From contig JAAEZQ010000016.1 of assembly GCA_018222805.1 (NCBI GenBank), forward strand, positions 1-64,000: DNA of 64,000 nucleotides, in the 5' to 3' direction. The position numbers were made by a program, and so were the translations under genes. The stretch is from Vibrionaceae bacterium (GTDB taxonomy: Bacteria; Pseudomonadota; Gammaproteobacteria; Enterobacterales; Vibrionaceae). The notes below the pieces were generated by a model. That model was not told the DNA's origin. It searched no databases and was given only the letters and a program-made list of their open reading frames with translations. How positions within the stretch are numbered: the stretch's first letter is position 1; each line of letters begins with the position of its first letter. Shown piece by piece: positions 1 through 9,507 of this stretch.

Positions 1-216
1 TAAGGACTCACCTTAGTAATGTTATTTTGTGGCGGTATTATCCACTTTATCCTGATAAATAAAAGGGTGTTAGGAAATTTAGGTTTGGTTTTTACAATAT
101 TGCAACCTGATTAATGTAAATATGTAAAATATTTGGTAATAGAATTGATGTCGGAATATAAAAGTTCATCATAACTACAAAGAGATATGAATCTTTCAGC
201 GCTTCAACCGTGTAAA
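1..216. other. Left window edge, no supported gene
   Basis: This AT-rich sequence follows the volA hairpin. A hydrophobic 32-codon reading frame (19-114) exists but has no ribosome-binding signal, so I do not call it. Confidence 0.4.
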
Positions 217-252
217 TGCCCCCAATAATTGAAGCTCAACTATTGAGGGCAT
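217..252 (-). terminator. Hairpin downstream of volA
   Basis: An inverted repeat reads GCCCTCAATA ... TTATTGGGGGC on the minus strand about 45 bp after the volA stop, with a 12-nt loop. No good U-tract follows, so it may be a weak terminator or an mRNA 3' stabiliser. Confidence 0.5.
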
Positions 253-297
253 TACGATAAGATGTAGCGTTCAGCCTAAGAATTTTATATCTGATGC

Positions 298-2706
298 TTA
301 TTTCAGAACTGACGTGTTAGAAACACCGGATAACACATTATCCATTAGGAAATCGGTGTTCTCTGTTTGCATTTCGATGTGGTGATCGAGGTCAGCCAAG
401 GTTCCACTTGGTGAAGCAAACGTACTGTGTGTCGCGGTCGAGTTGAACTGAACGAAGCTCGCAGTCGGTGACACTATTGTATTTGAACTGTTTACTTCCG
501 TTAAGCCAAGTTTCTTAGCCAGTGGTTCTGTGCCTGCGAATGGCGCGTTAATAACGCTATTTGGCACCACTGAATCACCAACCGTTTCTGTCATAAAGAA
601 TGGCGTCGATAGTGTGCCTGAAGACATCAAATCACTAGCGTTGGTGAATGGGTCAACGGTATCTAGCGTTGTCTGTGCTGCATAGATGAATTTAGAAAAG
701 CCAGAACTTAGTGTGGCAAGCTGCTGTGCCGTAGCCAGCCCTTCAAAGGTCTCATAACAGGTTTTGGCATCTAATTCGGTACATTGTGCGTCAGAAAATG
801 ACATGTAATCCGTTGAGGCAGCGTAAGCCAGATTATGCTTTATCTGAGGTCCGAAGTTTGCAGAACCCAGTAATAAGTTACCAATTTGGCCTCCTGAATT
901 TTGGATCGAAGCCGCGCTAAATGAATAGAGTGCATCTGCTGTTGGGCTACCGAGCGAATTATTTGCTGCTGCAACCGCTGATGTACCAACGATACCGCCA
1001 AGAGAATGACCCAGCATTTTAACCTGCGATCCAGCCATTGGGTTGAATCCCTGAAGAGGCCCATTTGCTAAAAGGCCGCCTTGCGCAGATACCACCAAGC
1101 TAGCACGAAGGCCTAAAACATCCAGCACACTTTGACGTAAGTTGTCACGCGCCACTGCTAAGTTCGACAGGTTTAGATAAGCAAGAACGTTTGTATTTGC
1201 AGAACGTTGTTCATCAAGACTACGTGTTCCATGAATAGGTAAGTCAATGGCAATAACGGCTACGCCAGCTTTAACCATGTTGTAGGCAAACGCATATGCC
1301 GTTTCTTTTGATGACGTGATGCCGTGTTGATAAACCACAACGTCTTTTGCCACACCTGATTGAGGAGTAAAGAGAAGAAACTCAACATCTTCAAGGGACT
1401 TGACTGCAGGTACAGGAGAATAACGCGTAATAATACGTTCACTGTCTAATTGGCTTCCGTCAGTTAAATACAGTGTAGAGCCAACCAGCTTCAGCTGTTC
1501 GGTAGGATCAGTTGCCAACTTAGTTACGTCCACTGGGCTATCTGCGAAAACGCCAGTAGAAAGTTGCTGAACCATATTCGCTTGTTCGTTCGGATCGGCA
1601 AGAGCTGCGCTAAGTTTTGCAAGGCTTGGCATTGCAGAAACCATTGGTTGCATGTTCCAATCTGCACCTTTCTCAAGGTAGTAAGGCAGTTTCACCGACC
1701 CTTGAGTCACATTCACGCTAGCGCCAGAACCATTATAGAGGCCTTTTATCGCTGTCTTAGCGGCGTCTAGGTCGCTAACGTATTGATTGAAATCTTGGTC
1801 ATTATCCAGAGCCGTTACGAAATCCTGAGTCGTATCAAACGTCATCGTATAAGCGGCCGCGAGATCAACAGAGTTGTCATTTGAATCTGCTTTGTACACG
1901 TCATTAAGCGTGTTTGCGCCAGTAGAGAAGCCCGTTGCGGTTACACCTTTGACAGCGGCTAGAGTATCACCCACAGATTGAGTGCTGAACCAAGATGAGT
2001 AAACGATATCATTGGGGTTGACACTTGCTAAGCTAAAAATACCTTCTACTGCAGTTGTCACCGCTTGAACGGAAGCCAAGTCGCCGGTTTCGTACACGAC
2101 GTCCTTACTTTTCGCGATAGCGTAGTTCGAAGAGGTACCGATTGGGTCACCATTAACATCGGTTATGTCTTGCGTTACGGCAAAAATATACTCACTTGAT
2201 TCGTCCAGCGCATCCATAAACTGGATGTAAAGCGAGTTACCATTGGTTTTTACAACATAATCCGTGCCGAGTGTAAGAACTTCTTCGATCGGATTGCTAG
2301 TGCCATCCCATTCAGTAAGACGTGTATTGATTTTGATGACTTTTACACCTGACGTCACCATGCCTGAAGAAAAACCATCACCATCGAAGTTTAATACGAT
2401 AGGCATTGATGTTGACCAACCATCCATGGTGTTCATGGAGGCTCTTGGATTGGTTAGTGCGCTGTCGCCATCTGTCGGTAGTCCTAAAGTGCCGTCAGTA
2501 GAATCCATCAGTAGATAGGACGGGGCCGGAACCACGGCATTAGCACCTTGAAGGGTAAATTGAATAGATGTTTGACGTTCGAGTAAGGCCTGAACTGCTG
2601 GTTCAAAGCCCACTTGAGCCGATGTGCCTCGACTATCTGATTCGTCACCACAACCAGCAAGTAGGATCGCAGAACAAAGCAGAGATAATTTAAAAGTATG
2701 TTTCAT
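298..2706 (-). CDS. volA: VolA/Pla-1-family surface lysophospholipase lipoprotein
   Basis: This is an 802-residue lipoprotein. A signal peptide ends in lipobox LLAGC, with the acylated Cys at residue 19. The C-terminal half has an alpha/beta-hydrolase fold with nucleophile elbow GHSLGG near residues 566-571. The length and domain order match the Vibrio VolA/Pla-1/cef lipase family. In V. cholerae VolA is an outer-membrane lysophospholipase that releases fatty acids from host or environmental lysophosphatidylcholine for uptake by FadL. The gene lies 21 bp downstream of fadL on the same strand, which reproduces the known fadL-volA operon. The ATG is preceded by a purine-rich stretch (GGAG). The exact substrate is inferred from the family. 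Confidence 0.87.
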   Translation of the reverse strand: MKHTFKLSLLCSAILLAGCGDESDSRGTSAQVGFEPAVQALLERQTSIQFTLQGANAVVPAPSYLLMDSTDGTLGLPTDGDSALTNPRASMNTMDGWSTSMPIVLNFDGDGFSSGMVTSGVKVIKINTRLTEWDGTSNPIEEVLTLGTDYVVKTNGNSLYIQFMDALDESSEYIFAVTQDITDVNGDPIGTSSNYAIAKSKDVVYETGDLASVQAVTTAVEGIFSLASVNPNDIVYSSWFSTQSVGDTLAAVKGVTATGFSTGANTLNDVYKADSNDNSVDLAAAYTMTFDTTQDFVTALDNDQDFNQYVSDLDAAKTAIKGLYNGSGASVNVTQGSVKLPYYLEKGADWNMQPMVSAMPSLAKLSAALADPNEQANMVQQLSTGVFADSPVDVTKLATDPTEQLKLVGSTLYLTDGSQLDSERIITRYSPVPAVKSLEDVEFLLFTPQSGVAKDVVVYQHGITSSKETAYAFAYNMVKAGVAVIAIDLPIHGTRSLDEQRSANTNVLAYLNLSNLAVARDNLRQSVLDVLGLRASLVVSAQGGLLANGPLQGFNPMAGSQVKMLGHSLGGIVGTSAVAAANNSLGSPTADALYSFSAASIQNSGGQIGNLLLGSANFGPQIKHNLAYAASTDYMSFSDAQCTELDAKTCYETFEGLATAQQLATLSSGFSKFIYAAQTTLDTVDPFTNASDLMSSGTLSTPFFMTETVGDSVVPNSVINAPFAGTEPLAKKLGLTEVNSSNTIVSPTASFVQFNSTATHSTFASPSGTLADLDHHIEMQTENTDFLMDNVLSGVSNTSVLK

Positions 2707-2727
2707 TGGTTTACTCCGTTAAACCTA

Positions 2728-3969
2728 CTAGTTGAAGGTGTAATTCATTTGTACCGAACTGATGTAAGCCATACCATCAGAATCGAATGTGAGTTCTTGA
2801 CCAGACGCATTAGTTTCGGTGAAAGAGCTATCGTTACAATGCACCAAAGCGAAACCAGCATCAAAAGTAAGGTTGTCATTCCACGCATAAGTTAAACCCG
2901 CGCTATACCAGTAGCGATCAGTATCTGGGATACTCAATGTTGCCTTACCTGCTTGCTCGTCGTAAGCAACACCTGCTCGGAATGCCCAGTTGGTGTTTAG
3001 TGTGTAGGTTGCACCAACTGAATAACGGTTATTGTCATCGTACTTTTCTGGTTTAGAGAAACACACGCCGTCGTTACATTGATCACTGGTAGCACGTAGT
3101 TCTGTAAATTGGCTCCAGTTTGTTAACATCCAACTGTAGTGAAACGCCCATTGATCATTAACTTGGTGAAAGCCCGATAGCTCGAAGATAGAAGGAAGCT
3201 TGATCTTTATACGTCCGTCGACTTTTGCTGCTGTTGCAATACCAGAATCGTAACTACGGAATTCACCTTCTTTGAAATCAAGGTCGATTTTTGAACGGTA
3301 GCCAATACCAAAGCGGTTGTTCTTATCAATTTCATAGAGAGCACCAAGGTTCCAACCCCAAGAAAATGTCTCATCTTCCATGCCAATAAGTTTGTCTGAT
3401 TTTTCGCTTCCTGGTCCGAATAGCGGAGCTAAAGACCCTTTATGGCGGTTTAATTCAGCTTCTGCGTAAACCAGACTAAGACCGCCAGCGACGCTAAGTG
3501 AGTCATTGATGCGGTATGCAAGGTTCGGGTTGACGTTAACCGACATTAACGAGGTGTCGCCAGCTATATCACCCGCAGAGATGTCATCTGGGTAGTCTGT
3601 AGCAACACCATACGTTGTAAACATGCCGATGCCCCAGGCGAACTTTTCGTTGATAGGACTTACATAGTAGGCTGCGGGAACAGCGGCCAAAGGTGCGATA
3701 TCGTCAGAGTGTTCATCATAGAAAGTGTCATAAATGTTCACTTCAGGATCAACGACGCTTATCGCGCCTGAAAATTGAGCTTGTTTGAAAAGTGTCATGG
3801 CTGCCGGGTTTCGTGCCAGAACACTGGCATTGTCTGCGACAGCGGCTTCGCCTGAAAATGCTCGACCAAGACCAGATGCTGAATGTTCAACAACCTGAAA
3901 GCCCGCTGATTGGGCATTACACGCAAACAATATTGAAATTGTAAGCAGAGAGCAGCGCTTCTTGTTCAT
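2728..3969 (-). CDS. fadL: FadL-family long-chain fatty acid outer-membrane channel
   Basis: This 413-residue protein has a cleavable signal peptide ending near AQSAG. The mature N-terminus contains the FadL-type hatch segment, with a SGLGRAFSGEAAVADNAS-like stretch followed by NPAA. The rest is a beta-barrel with alternating aromatic and hydrophobic strands and a terminal aromatic residue pair (YTFN). FadL channels let long-chain fatty acids cross the outer membrane by lateral diffusion. The partner is volA immediately downstream, so lysophospholipid hydrolysis and fatty-acid import are probably co-transcribed. Vibrios usually carry several FadL paralogues, so substrate preference cannot be read from the sequence. 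Confidence 0.88.
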   Translation of the reverse strand: MNKKRCSLLTISILFACNAQSAGFQVVEHSASGLGRAFSGEAAVADNASVLARNPAAMTLFKQAQFSGAISVVDPEVNIYDTFYDEHSDDIAPLAAVPAAYYVSPINEKFAWGIGMFTTYGVATDYPDDISAGDIAGDTSLMSVNVNPNLAYRINDSLSVAGGLSLVYAEAELNRHKGSLAPLFGPGSEKSDKLIGMEDETFSWGWNLGALYEIDKNNRFGIGYRSKIDLDFKEGEFRSYDSGIATAAKVDGRIKIKLPSIFELSGFHQVNDQWAFHYSWMLTNWSQFTELRATSDQCNDGVCFSKPEKYDDNNRYSVGATYTLNTNWAFRAGVAYDEQAGKATLSIPDTDRYWYSAGLTYAWNDNLTFDAGFALVHCNDSSFTETNASGQELTFDSDGMAYISSVQMNYTFN

Positions 3970-4332
3970 CCTTGACCCTCCTAGGGTGTCTTTTAGCTAG
4001 ACCGTAGTCCTTTTAATTGTTGTGTGTTGATGAGACCCATTGTTTTGTTATGAAATATATGCACAATGTAAATGCAATGTTAAACGCATGTTTAATTAAT
4101 TGTCAAAGATTGAGGTGGATTTGTTTTTTAAATTTGATGCATCGGTCAAACGTTGGAAGATAAGTTTATGTATTGGCGTTGTATTTTTTAAACGAATGGT
4201 TAGACCAGAATTATTTTGTAACACTAATGGGTAAATAGCGTTCAAATGGCTTACATTTAGGTTTTATGCAAGCCATATAACCTCTGATAAACTTGGTATT
4301 TTGAATTTTAAGGTCATTTAGGCTAGAGCACG
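3970..4332. other. Divergent intergenic region fadL / M50 protease
   Basis: This 363-bp AT-rich region separates divergent genes and must hold the promoters of the fadL-volA operon and of the M50 protease. FadR or CRP control of fadL would be expected from other bacteria, but I could not identify a convincing operator by eye. I see no additional gene. Confidence 0.5.
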
Positions 4333-5415
4333 TTGGAACTATTACATATCGAATTTTTAGGGCGACCACTTAGATTGGAAGGGTCCATGGCGGGATGGCA
4401 ACAGTTGTATTGGGACAACACGTTAGTCTCTCAGATTGATGCCAACGAAAACGAGTTTGAGCAAAGCACACATCAGTTTAATCTCATGGCTGGAGAAGAG
4501 GTATTGAAGTGTGAGTTAGATTGTGCAGTCCAGTGGCAGCCTTTCAGTTTGTCATATCAAGTCAAAATGAATGACACTCTAGTGACAAGTGGTTCGCGCA
4601 ATGAGAAAGATATCGAACGTCAGACACCACAAGTGGCACCTCCAAGCGAAAAGCGCTTAAGCCTAATTGGTATAGTGTCGTTAGGTATGAAAGCGTTAAA
4701 AAGCGCAAAAGTTATTAAAGTGGCGTTAGCCTCTGCTAGTCTGGCCGCATACTCTTGGTTGTTCTCAATCGAATTCGCCCTCGCGCTCATTGCCTGTCTT
4801 GTATTTCACGAGTGGGGGCACATTAAAGCGATGAAGTACTTTGGTATGAAAACGAAAGGCATCTACCTGATTCCATTTCTGGGTGGGCTTGCGTTAAGTG
4901 ATGAAAAAATCAACACTCGCTGGCAAGATGTGGTTATCTCCATTATGGGACCGTTTTTTGGCTTGGTGTTAAGTATTGTATTTACCATTTTGTATTGGGT
5001 CACTGGTGAGATTACATTCGCTGGTCTCGCCGTGTTTAATGCGTTGTTAAACCTATTCAATTTATTACCAATTTTGCCTTTAGACGGCGGTCACGTCCTT
5101 AAGAGCATTACGTTCTCAATGAACACTTGGGTTGGGTTAGTGGGCAGTGTAATAACAGCGATACTTGGTATCGTACTGAGTTATTCACTTGGCTTAACGC
5201 TACTTGGCTTTTTATTGATCATGGGGATGTTGGAAGTGGTGATGGAATGGCGGACACGTCATCACAGCCACTTGTTGCCGCTAACGCGCTACGGGCAATT
5301 GTTCTCTTTTGCTTGGTATGTTGCGTCCGTTGGTGGGTTCGTGGCTATTATTTGGTATTTCGCGAGCCTGGGAGATAGCTTACTTAGTTTACCGATGCAG
5401 ATTTTAGGGACTTAA
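4333..5415 (+). CDS. Site-2 protease family (M50) integral membrane metalloprotease
   Basis: This 360-residue protein has an N-terminal soluble segment of about 120 residues, then at least six hydrophobic segments. The zinc-ligand motif HEWGH lies near residue 160, and the second conserved motif LPLDGGH near residue 250 supplies the third (Asp) ligand. This arrangement is diagnostic of intramembrane M50 proteases. It is not RseP, because no PDZ domain is present. The only in-frame start giving the full N-terminus is TTG at 4333. The substrate is unknown. The gene is transcribed alone and ends at a bidirectional terminator. Confidence 0.82.
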   Translation: MELLHIEFLGRPLRLEGSMAGWQQLYWDNTLVSQIDANENEFEQSTHQFNLMAGEEVLKCELDCAVQWQPFSLSYQVKMNDTLVTSGSRNEKDIERQTPQVAPPSEKRLSLIGIVSLGMKALKSAKVIKVALASASLAAYSWLFSIEFALALIACLVFHEWGHIKAMKYFGMKTKGIYLIPFLGGLALSDEKINTRWQDVVISIMGPFFGLVLSIVFTILYWVTGEITFAGLAVFNALLNLFNLLPILPLDGGHVLKSITFSMNTWVGLVGSVITAILGIVLSYSLGLTLLGFLLIMGMLEVVMEWRTRHHSHLLPLTRYGQLFSFAWYVASVGGFVAIIWYFASLGDSLLSLPMQILGT

Positions 5416-5434
5416 AGCCCTACCTCCGAATGCT

Positions 5435-5462
5435 AAAAAAGCTCCAAAAATGGAGCTTTTTT
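5435..5462. terminator. Bidirectional intrinsic terminator
   Basis: AAAAAAGCTCC and GGAGCTTTTTT form a perfect stem around a 6-nt loop between the convergent M50 and M48 protease genes. It has an A-run on one side and a T-run on the other, so it should work in both directions. Confidence 0.88.
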
Positions 5463-5496
5463 ATGTTTCTGTAAGGACTTGTTATCTTCGTGACCG

Positions 5497-6285
5497 TTAA
5501 CCACACTTCGGCGCTTTAACATTGTAATTAGGCAGCTTTCTTATCGTCGCTTGTAACTCTTTAATACGCGTGTTGTGAGAAGGGTGGGTGGAGAAAAATT
5601 CAGGCGGTTGAGCACCACCCGATGCAGCACTCATGTTTTTCCATAGATCTATACTCTGGTTCGGATCGAAACCAGCTTTTGCCATGTAATCGAGACCAAC
5701 TATATCAGCTTCGGATTCCTGAGTTCTTCCGTATGGCAAAATCACACCGTATTGCACACCTGCACCTAATGCCGCCATGGTCATCTCTTGATATTGGCTA
5801 TATTCAGAAGCGCCAATAACAATGTTCGCAAGTGATAGACCTGTGTTTGCTAACTGACTTTGGGACAGGCGCTCGTTACTGTGGTCTGCAAGAACGTGTG
5901 CGACTTCGTGACCAATCACCGTCGCGAGTTGATCTTGGTTTTTCGCGATACCAAGAAGCCCAGTATAGACGCCAATTTTTCCGCCAGGTAGAGCAAAGGC
6001 GTTGACCTGTTTACTGTCAAACACGACGACTTCCCAGTCTTGGAACCCTGGTTGTGAGGGAATGACATTTGTCACGTGTTTAGCCACACACTGAACGTAC
6101 GCATTCACCTTTTTATCTTTGCTAATTGGGATGTCTTTCTTCATTTGGTCGAAAGATTTCGCTCCGAGAGACGACATCTCTTGATCAGAAAACATTAAAA
6201 GTTGGTTACGACCAGTAGGAGATGCACTACAAGCTGATAATCCTGCGACGGCCAAAAGAGCAGAAGCTTTAATCCATACCTTCAT
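5497..6285 (-). CDS. M48-family periplasmic metalloprotease lipoprotein
   Basis: This is a 262-residue lipoprotein if translation starts at the ATG encoding MKVWIKAS, which gives a normal signal peptide. A four-codon upstream extension is possible but unneeded. The lipobox is GLSAC. The HEVAH zinc motif is near residues 125-129, and ESEAD further on supplies the downstream Glu ligand. M48 lipoproteins of this size act in outer-membrane protein quality control (BepA/LoiP/YcaL relatives). This one lacks the TPR region of BepA. The exact orthologue was not determined. Confidence 0.8.
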   Translation of the reverse strand: MKVWIKASALLAVAGLSACSASPTGRNQLLMFSDQEMSSLGAKSFDQMKKDIPISKDKKVNAYVQCVAKHVTNVIPSQPGFQDWEVVVFDSKQVNAFALPGGKIGVYTGLLGIAKNQDQLATVIGHEVAHVLADHSNERLSQSQLANTGLSLANIVIGASEYSQYQEMTMAALGAGVQYGVILPYGRTQESEADIVGLDYMAKAGFDPNQSIDLWKNMSAASGGAQPPEFFSTHPSHNTRIKELQATIRKLPNYNVKAPKCG

Positions 6286-6454
6286 ATTTGGTTCCACGTA
6301 TTAATTTCTATTTCGTTCAACAGTATATACGTAATTATCGCTTAATAAAGAGCATCTGGCTCTTAGAGTTATGCCTTGAAGTTTTGACTCGATACCGACT
6401 ATGCTATGCCATTGCTAATCCATGATTCCCGATATAGAAAAATAAGAGCATAAA

Positions 6455-6883
6455 ATGAGCATTTGGAAAAAGCCAATCAGTGTAGAGATACTTAATGCAA
6501 CGTCAAAAAACACAATGATGGAGCATCTACAAATAGAATATACCGAGTTCACAGACGATTCTATTAGCGCAACCATGCCAGTGTGCAGCTTTACTCATCA
6601 ACCATTAGGGATGCTCCATGGTGGTGCCTCTGTCGTGTTAGCTGAAACACTAGGTTCCGTTGCGGCAAATTTCTGTGTGAGCGAAGGGAGCTATTGCGTG
6701 GGTTTGGACATTAATGCCAACCACGTCAGAGCAATGCGCAGTGGTTATGTCGTTGGTACGGCAAAGCCGTTGCATTTGGGCGTATCAACTCAGGTTTGGC
6801 AAATCAATATTACCGACGAGCGCGATCGTTTAGTTTGCACTAGTCGTTTAACTATCGCTGTGAAGCAGCAAAAATCGAAGTGA
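6455..6883 (+). CDS. Hotdog-fold acyl-CoA thioesterase (YdiI/MenI-like)
   Basis: This 142-residue protein has the hotdog core signature LGMLHGGASVVLAETLGS, where the Glu following the hydrophobic helix is the expected catalytic base. Length and motif match the PaaI/YdiI/MenI subfamily, which hydrolyses acyl-CoA or aryl-CoA such as 1,4-dihydroxy-2-naphthoyl-CoA. It is followed after 11 bp by a small conserved gene, so the two are probably co-transcribed. The physiological substrate cannot be told from the sequence. Confidence 0.8.
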   Translation: MSIWKKPISVEILNATSKNTMMEHLQIEYTEFTDDSISATMPVCSFTHQPLGMLHGGASVVLAETLGSVAANFCVSEGSYCVGLDINANHVRAMRSGYVVGTAKPLHLGVSTQVWQINITDERDRLVCTSRLTIAVKQQKSK

Positions 6884-6894
6884 GATAAGCCAAG

Positions 6895-7128
6895 ATGGTC
6901 ATTGAATTTTCACTGGGTAAAATCATCGCGACACAGCGTGAAGTCGTCATTAAATTAACTGGCGCTTCGATGGTCACGCTACAGGCTCAGACCGATGCGA
7001 TACAACTTCTCGGCAGAGGGGCCAATGTGGTCTTGTGCCACGGAGCGGAATGTAAATGGTCTATAAAGTTGGATAGCGAAGCGCAATTAACTGAGCTTTC
7101 ACATGAAATTGGTTTGGATATTCAATAA
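6895..7128 (+). CDS. Small conserved protein (DUF3389-like)
   Basis: This 77-residue soluble protein has no signal peptide or membrane segment. By memory it resembles the Vibrio DUF3389 family of unknown function. It lies 11 bp downstream of the hotdog thioesterase and about 80 bp upstream of sgrR on the same strand. Two cysteines surround a short charged segment (LCHGAEC), which does not by itself prove metal binding. Confidence 0.65.
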   Translation: MVIEFSLGKIIATQREVVIKLTGASMVTLQAQTDAIQLLGRGANVVLCHGAECKWSIKLDSEAQLTELSHEIGLDIQ

Positions 7129-7207
7129 ATCACCCATCTAAATTTGCACTTTTTCATAAAAATGAGGAAACTTGTCGTATTGATATCTAAATATGATTTT
7201 CCTCTTT

Positions 7208-8899
7208 ATGAGTAGTCCGCGATTACGTGTTCAGTTTGAAACACTTTTTGAAAAATTTTCTGGAAACGATACGGAAGTTCAGCTCGAAGATATTACTGAA
7301 ACTCTCTTTTGTACTCGACGTAATGCTCGTATTGTCCTCAATAAGTTAGAAGAAGAGGGCTGGATTGAGTGGCATCCTGCCGCTGGTCGAGGAAAGCTTT
7401 CGAAGTTAGTTTTTAAGCGCAACCGCAGTGATGTCAGTGAAAACCTGGCAAGACGTTATCTCGACGAAGGGAAAATTGGCCAGGCACTGGATGCCTTAGA
7501 CAACGACGCAACCAGACTCACTCAGGTGATTCAAGACTATTTGGGGCTGCAAAACCGTCAAGGCGAGCAGGTTATCCGCCTGCCGTATTATCGTCCTCTG
7601 GCCATGCTCAACCCACAAAAGCCAATGCGTCGTTCAGAACAGCATATCGCAAGACAAGTTTTTAGTGGCCTGACCCGACTTGATGAAAATGAACAACTTA
7701 AACCCGATTTGGCTCATACCTGGGAATCGTTAAGTGATACACACTGGCGTTTCTATTTGCGCCGTGGTGTACGCTTTCATAATGGCGAACTTCTCACAAC
7801 GGATTGTGTGTTGGAAAGTATTCGCGCGCTCAGTGGCTTAAATCTATTTGCTCATATATCGAAAGTATCGTCACCACTACCTTGGACTATCGATATTGAG
7901 CTCATGCGCCCAGACCGATACTTACCACTAGCGTTAAGTGAGTCTCAAGCTAAAGTCTTATTGCCCAAGACGCAGCGTTCTGGTGAATTTGATATAAAAC
8001 CAATAGGGACTGGTCCCTTTCAGGTCAAAGTGAACGATGATAAACGCCTTATCCTAACAGCGTTTGACGGCTATTTCGGGTTTCGGCCTTTATTGGATCA
8101 GGTTGAAGTATGGGTGATAGATGAAGCCTACTCCAGCATGGTTTACCCAAGCTTGTCAAAGCCTCAAATGGACAAGCATGCTTCAACCGATGAGGTGGAG
8201 TTAGATCCAGGTTGTACATTTCTGTTACTGAATAAAAATACGGGTATAGCAAAAGATCCAAGATGGGCAGAATTGTTCAGTCAGGTGTTGAACAGCCATC
8301 AGATATACGCTCACGTACCACAAGATAAAGTCATAGAGCTTGGAGTTTTACAAGCCTTTGGTATAAAGCCGGGTTGGATTGATTTGAGGCCAACACAAGC
8401 GGGAACAGTGCCACAGCAGGGTAAAGTTATTTCAGTCGCGTATCAGAAGAAACACCCGATGTTTCCTGTTATTGCTAAAGCCATTAAGAGCCTCTTAAAA
8501 TCTCATGGTGTCGACGTTGAGTTCATTCGTTATGATAGCCAGCCGCCAGAGCCGTCCACTGTCGACATTTGGATTAAAGCGATGGGAATCGCCACGAATC
8601 GTGATGATGCGCTTGCGGGTTGGTTGCTGGACTATAGTGATATCGAGACGTTCAGTTCAAGTTACGACTTTTCAGGCTGGTCAGCATTAGTCGATCAATG
8701 GCGGGCTGGTGTTTATCCGGAGTTTCCCGCGCGTGAACTCGGTAAACAGTTAGTCAAAAGTCACCAGGTTATTCCGATGTTCCATTGCTGGCTGGGTGTG
8801 AATAAAGACCATAGCGGGGCATTGCAAAATGCGAAGTGCAACGCTTTAGGTTGGTTTGATTTTAGTAACGTATGGGTAAAACCGGATATACCCCAATAA
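7208..8899 (+). CDS. sgrR: SgrR-family transcriptional regulator
   Basis: This 563-residue protein has an N-terminal winged-helix domain (residues 1-115) and a C-terminal solute-binding-protein-like domain (SBP family 5). It aligns by eye along its whole length with E. coli SgrR, including LPYYRPL, the RRSE.HIARQ region, SPLPWTIDIEL, PIGTGPF and the C-terminal LGWFDF segment. In E. coli SgrR senses sugar-phosphate stress and activates the sRNA SgrS. I saw no divergent SgrS-like RNA or setA next to it here, so the target may differ. The start chosen at 7208 matches the family N-terminus. An in-frame ATG at 7193 is an alternative. Confidence 0.85.
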   Translation: MSSPRLRVQFETLFEKFSGNDTEVQLEDITETLFCTRRNARIVLNKLEEEGWIEWHPAAGRGKLSKLVFKRNRSDVSENLARRYLDEGKIGQALDALDNDATRLTQVIQDYLGLQNRQGEQVIRLPYYRPLAMLNPQKPMRRSEQHIARQVFSGLTRLDENEQLKPDLAHTWESLSDTHWRFYLRRGVRFHNGELLTTDCVLESIRALSGLNLFAHISKVSSPLPWTIDIELMRPDRYLPLALSESQAKVLLPKTQRSGEFDIKPIGTGPFQVKVNDDKRLILTAFDGYFGFRPLLDQVEVWVIDEAYSSMVYPSLSKPQMDKHASTDEVELDPGCTFLLLNKNTGIAKDPRWAELFSQVLNSHQIYAHVPQDKVIELGVLQAFGIKPGWIDLRPTQAGTVPQQGKVISVAYQKKHPMFPVIAKAIKSLLKSHGVDVEFIRYDSQPPEPSTVDIWIKAMGIATNRDDALAGWLLDYSDIETFSSSYDFSGWSALVDQWRAGVYPEFPARELGKQLVKSHQVIPMFHCWLGVNKDHSGALQNAKCNALGWFDFSNVWVKPDIPQ

Positions 8900-8912
8900 C
8901 TGATAAACAACG

Positions 8913-9164
8913 ATGGCAAAACCGAATAAAAAGCAACCGACGAAAACCGTCGAGATTTATTGCTCAAAATGTAAAACCCAGCTGTTTAAATACCGTAAAG
9001 GTGGTAAAGGCGCGTTGGTGAAGTGTTTTAAAGAGCGCATTGTAGAGGACTTCACACAAGCGCCTTGTATTTGCCCGGGCTGCAAACAAGAATTTGCAAG
9101 AGACACATTGGTAAGAGGCACACCAGCATATAAAATGATTGGTGGCAAAGTGACAATGAAGTAG
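8913..9164 (+). CDS. Small zinc-ribbon protein of unknown function
   Basis: This 83-residue basic protein has two cysteine pairs, YCSKCK near residue 18 and CICPGC near residue 48, which is the layout of a treble-clef or zinc-ribbon. It starts 13 bp after sgrR and ends 10 bp before cutA, so all three are probably one transcript. It resembles the Com-like zinc fingers of Mu-type phages only in the Cys pattern. No function can be assigned. Confidence 0.7.
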   Translation: MAKPNKKQPTKTVEIYCSKCKTQLFKYRKGGKGALVKCFKERIVEDFTQAPCICPGCKQEFARDTLVRGTPAYKMIGGKVTMK

Positions 9165-9174
9165 GGAGTTCGGA

Positions 9175-9507
9175 ATGACCGTAGAGCATGATTACTGCAT
9201 AGTGCTAAGTACCACTGCTAATGAACAGAACCGTGATCAAATCATTAAAGGTCTGTTAGAAGCAAAGTTGGCTGCATGTATTCAAACTATGCCAATCGAG
9301 AGTCATTACGTCTGGAAAGGCGAAATTTGCAATGATACTGAATGGCTGTTAGTGATTAAAACTCGGCGTGAATTATACGAACTCGTTGAAGAAAAAATTG
9401 AGAACTTGCACGAGTATGAAGTCGCCCAGATCGTACAAGTTCCTATTGTTGATGGTTTTAATCCGTACTTAGAGTGGCTTCGCGAGTCGACGTTGAGCCG
9501 ACATTAA
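9175..9507 (+). CDS. cutA: Divalent-cation tolerance protein CutA
   Basis: This 110-residue protein has the family hallmarks: an N-terminal VLSTTAN strand, AKLAACIQ around residues 30-37, a YVWKGEI segment, and the C-terminal YLEWL segment. CutA forms a very stable trimer of ferredoxin-like subunits and was linked genetically to copper tolerance. The 3' end overlaps the convergent YjdF-like gene by 39 bp. Confidence 0.9.
   Translation: MTVEHDYCIVLSTTANEQNRDQIIKGLLEAKLAACIQTMPIESHYVWKGEICNDTEWLLVIKTRRELYELVEEKIENLHEYEVAQIVQVPIVDGFNPYLEWLRESTLSRH

Noticed and set aside
19..114. Hydrophobic 32-codon ORF at the left edge
   Set aside because: No Shine-Dalgarno, no terminator, and a stop lies just upstream in frame. 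Likely chance.
7129..7207. SgrS small RNA beside sgrR
   Set aside because: The gap upstream of sgrR is short, with a same-strand neighbour, and no SgrS-like seed or terminator was found.
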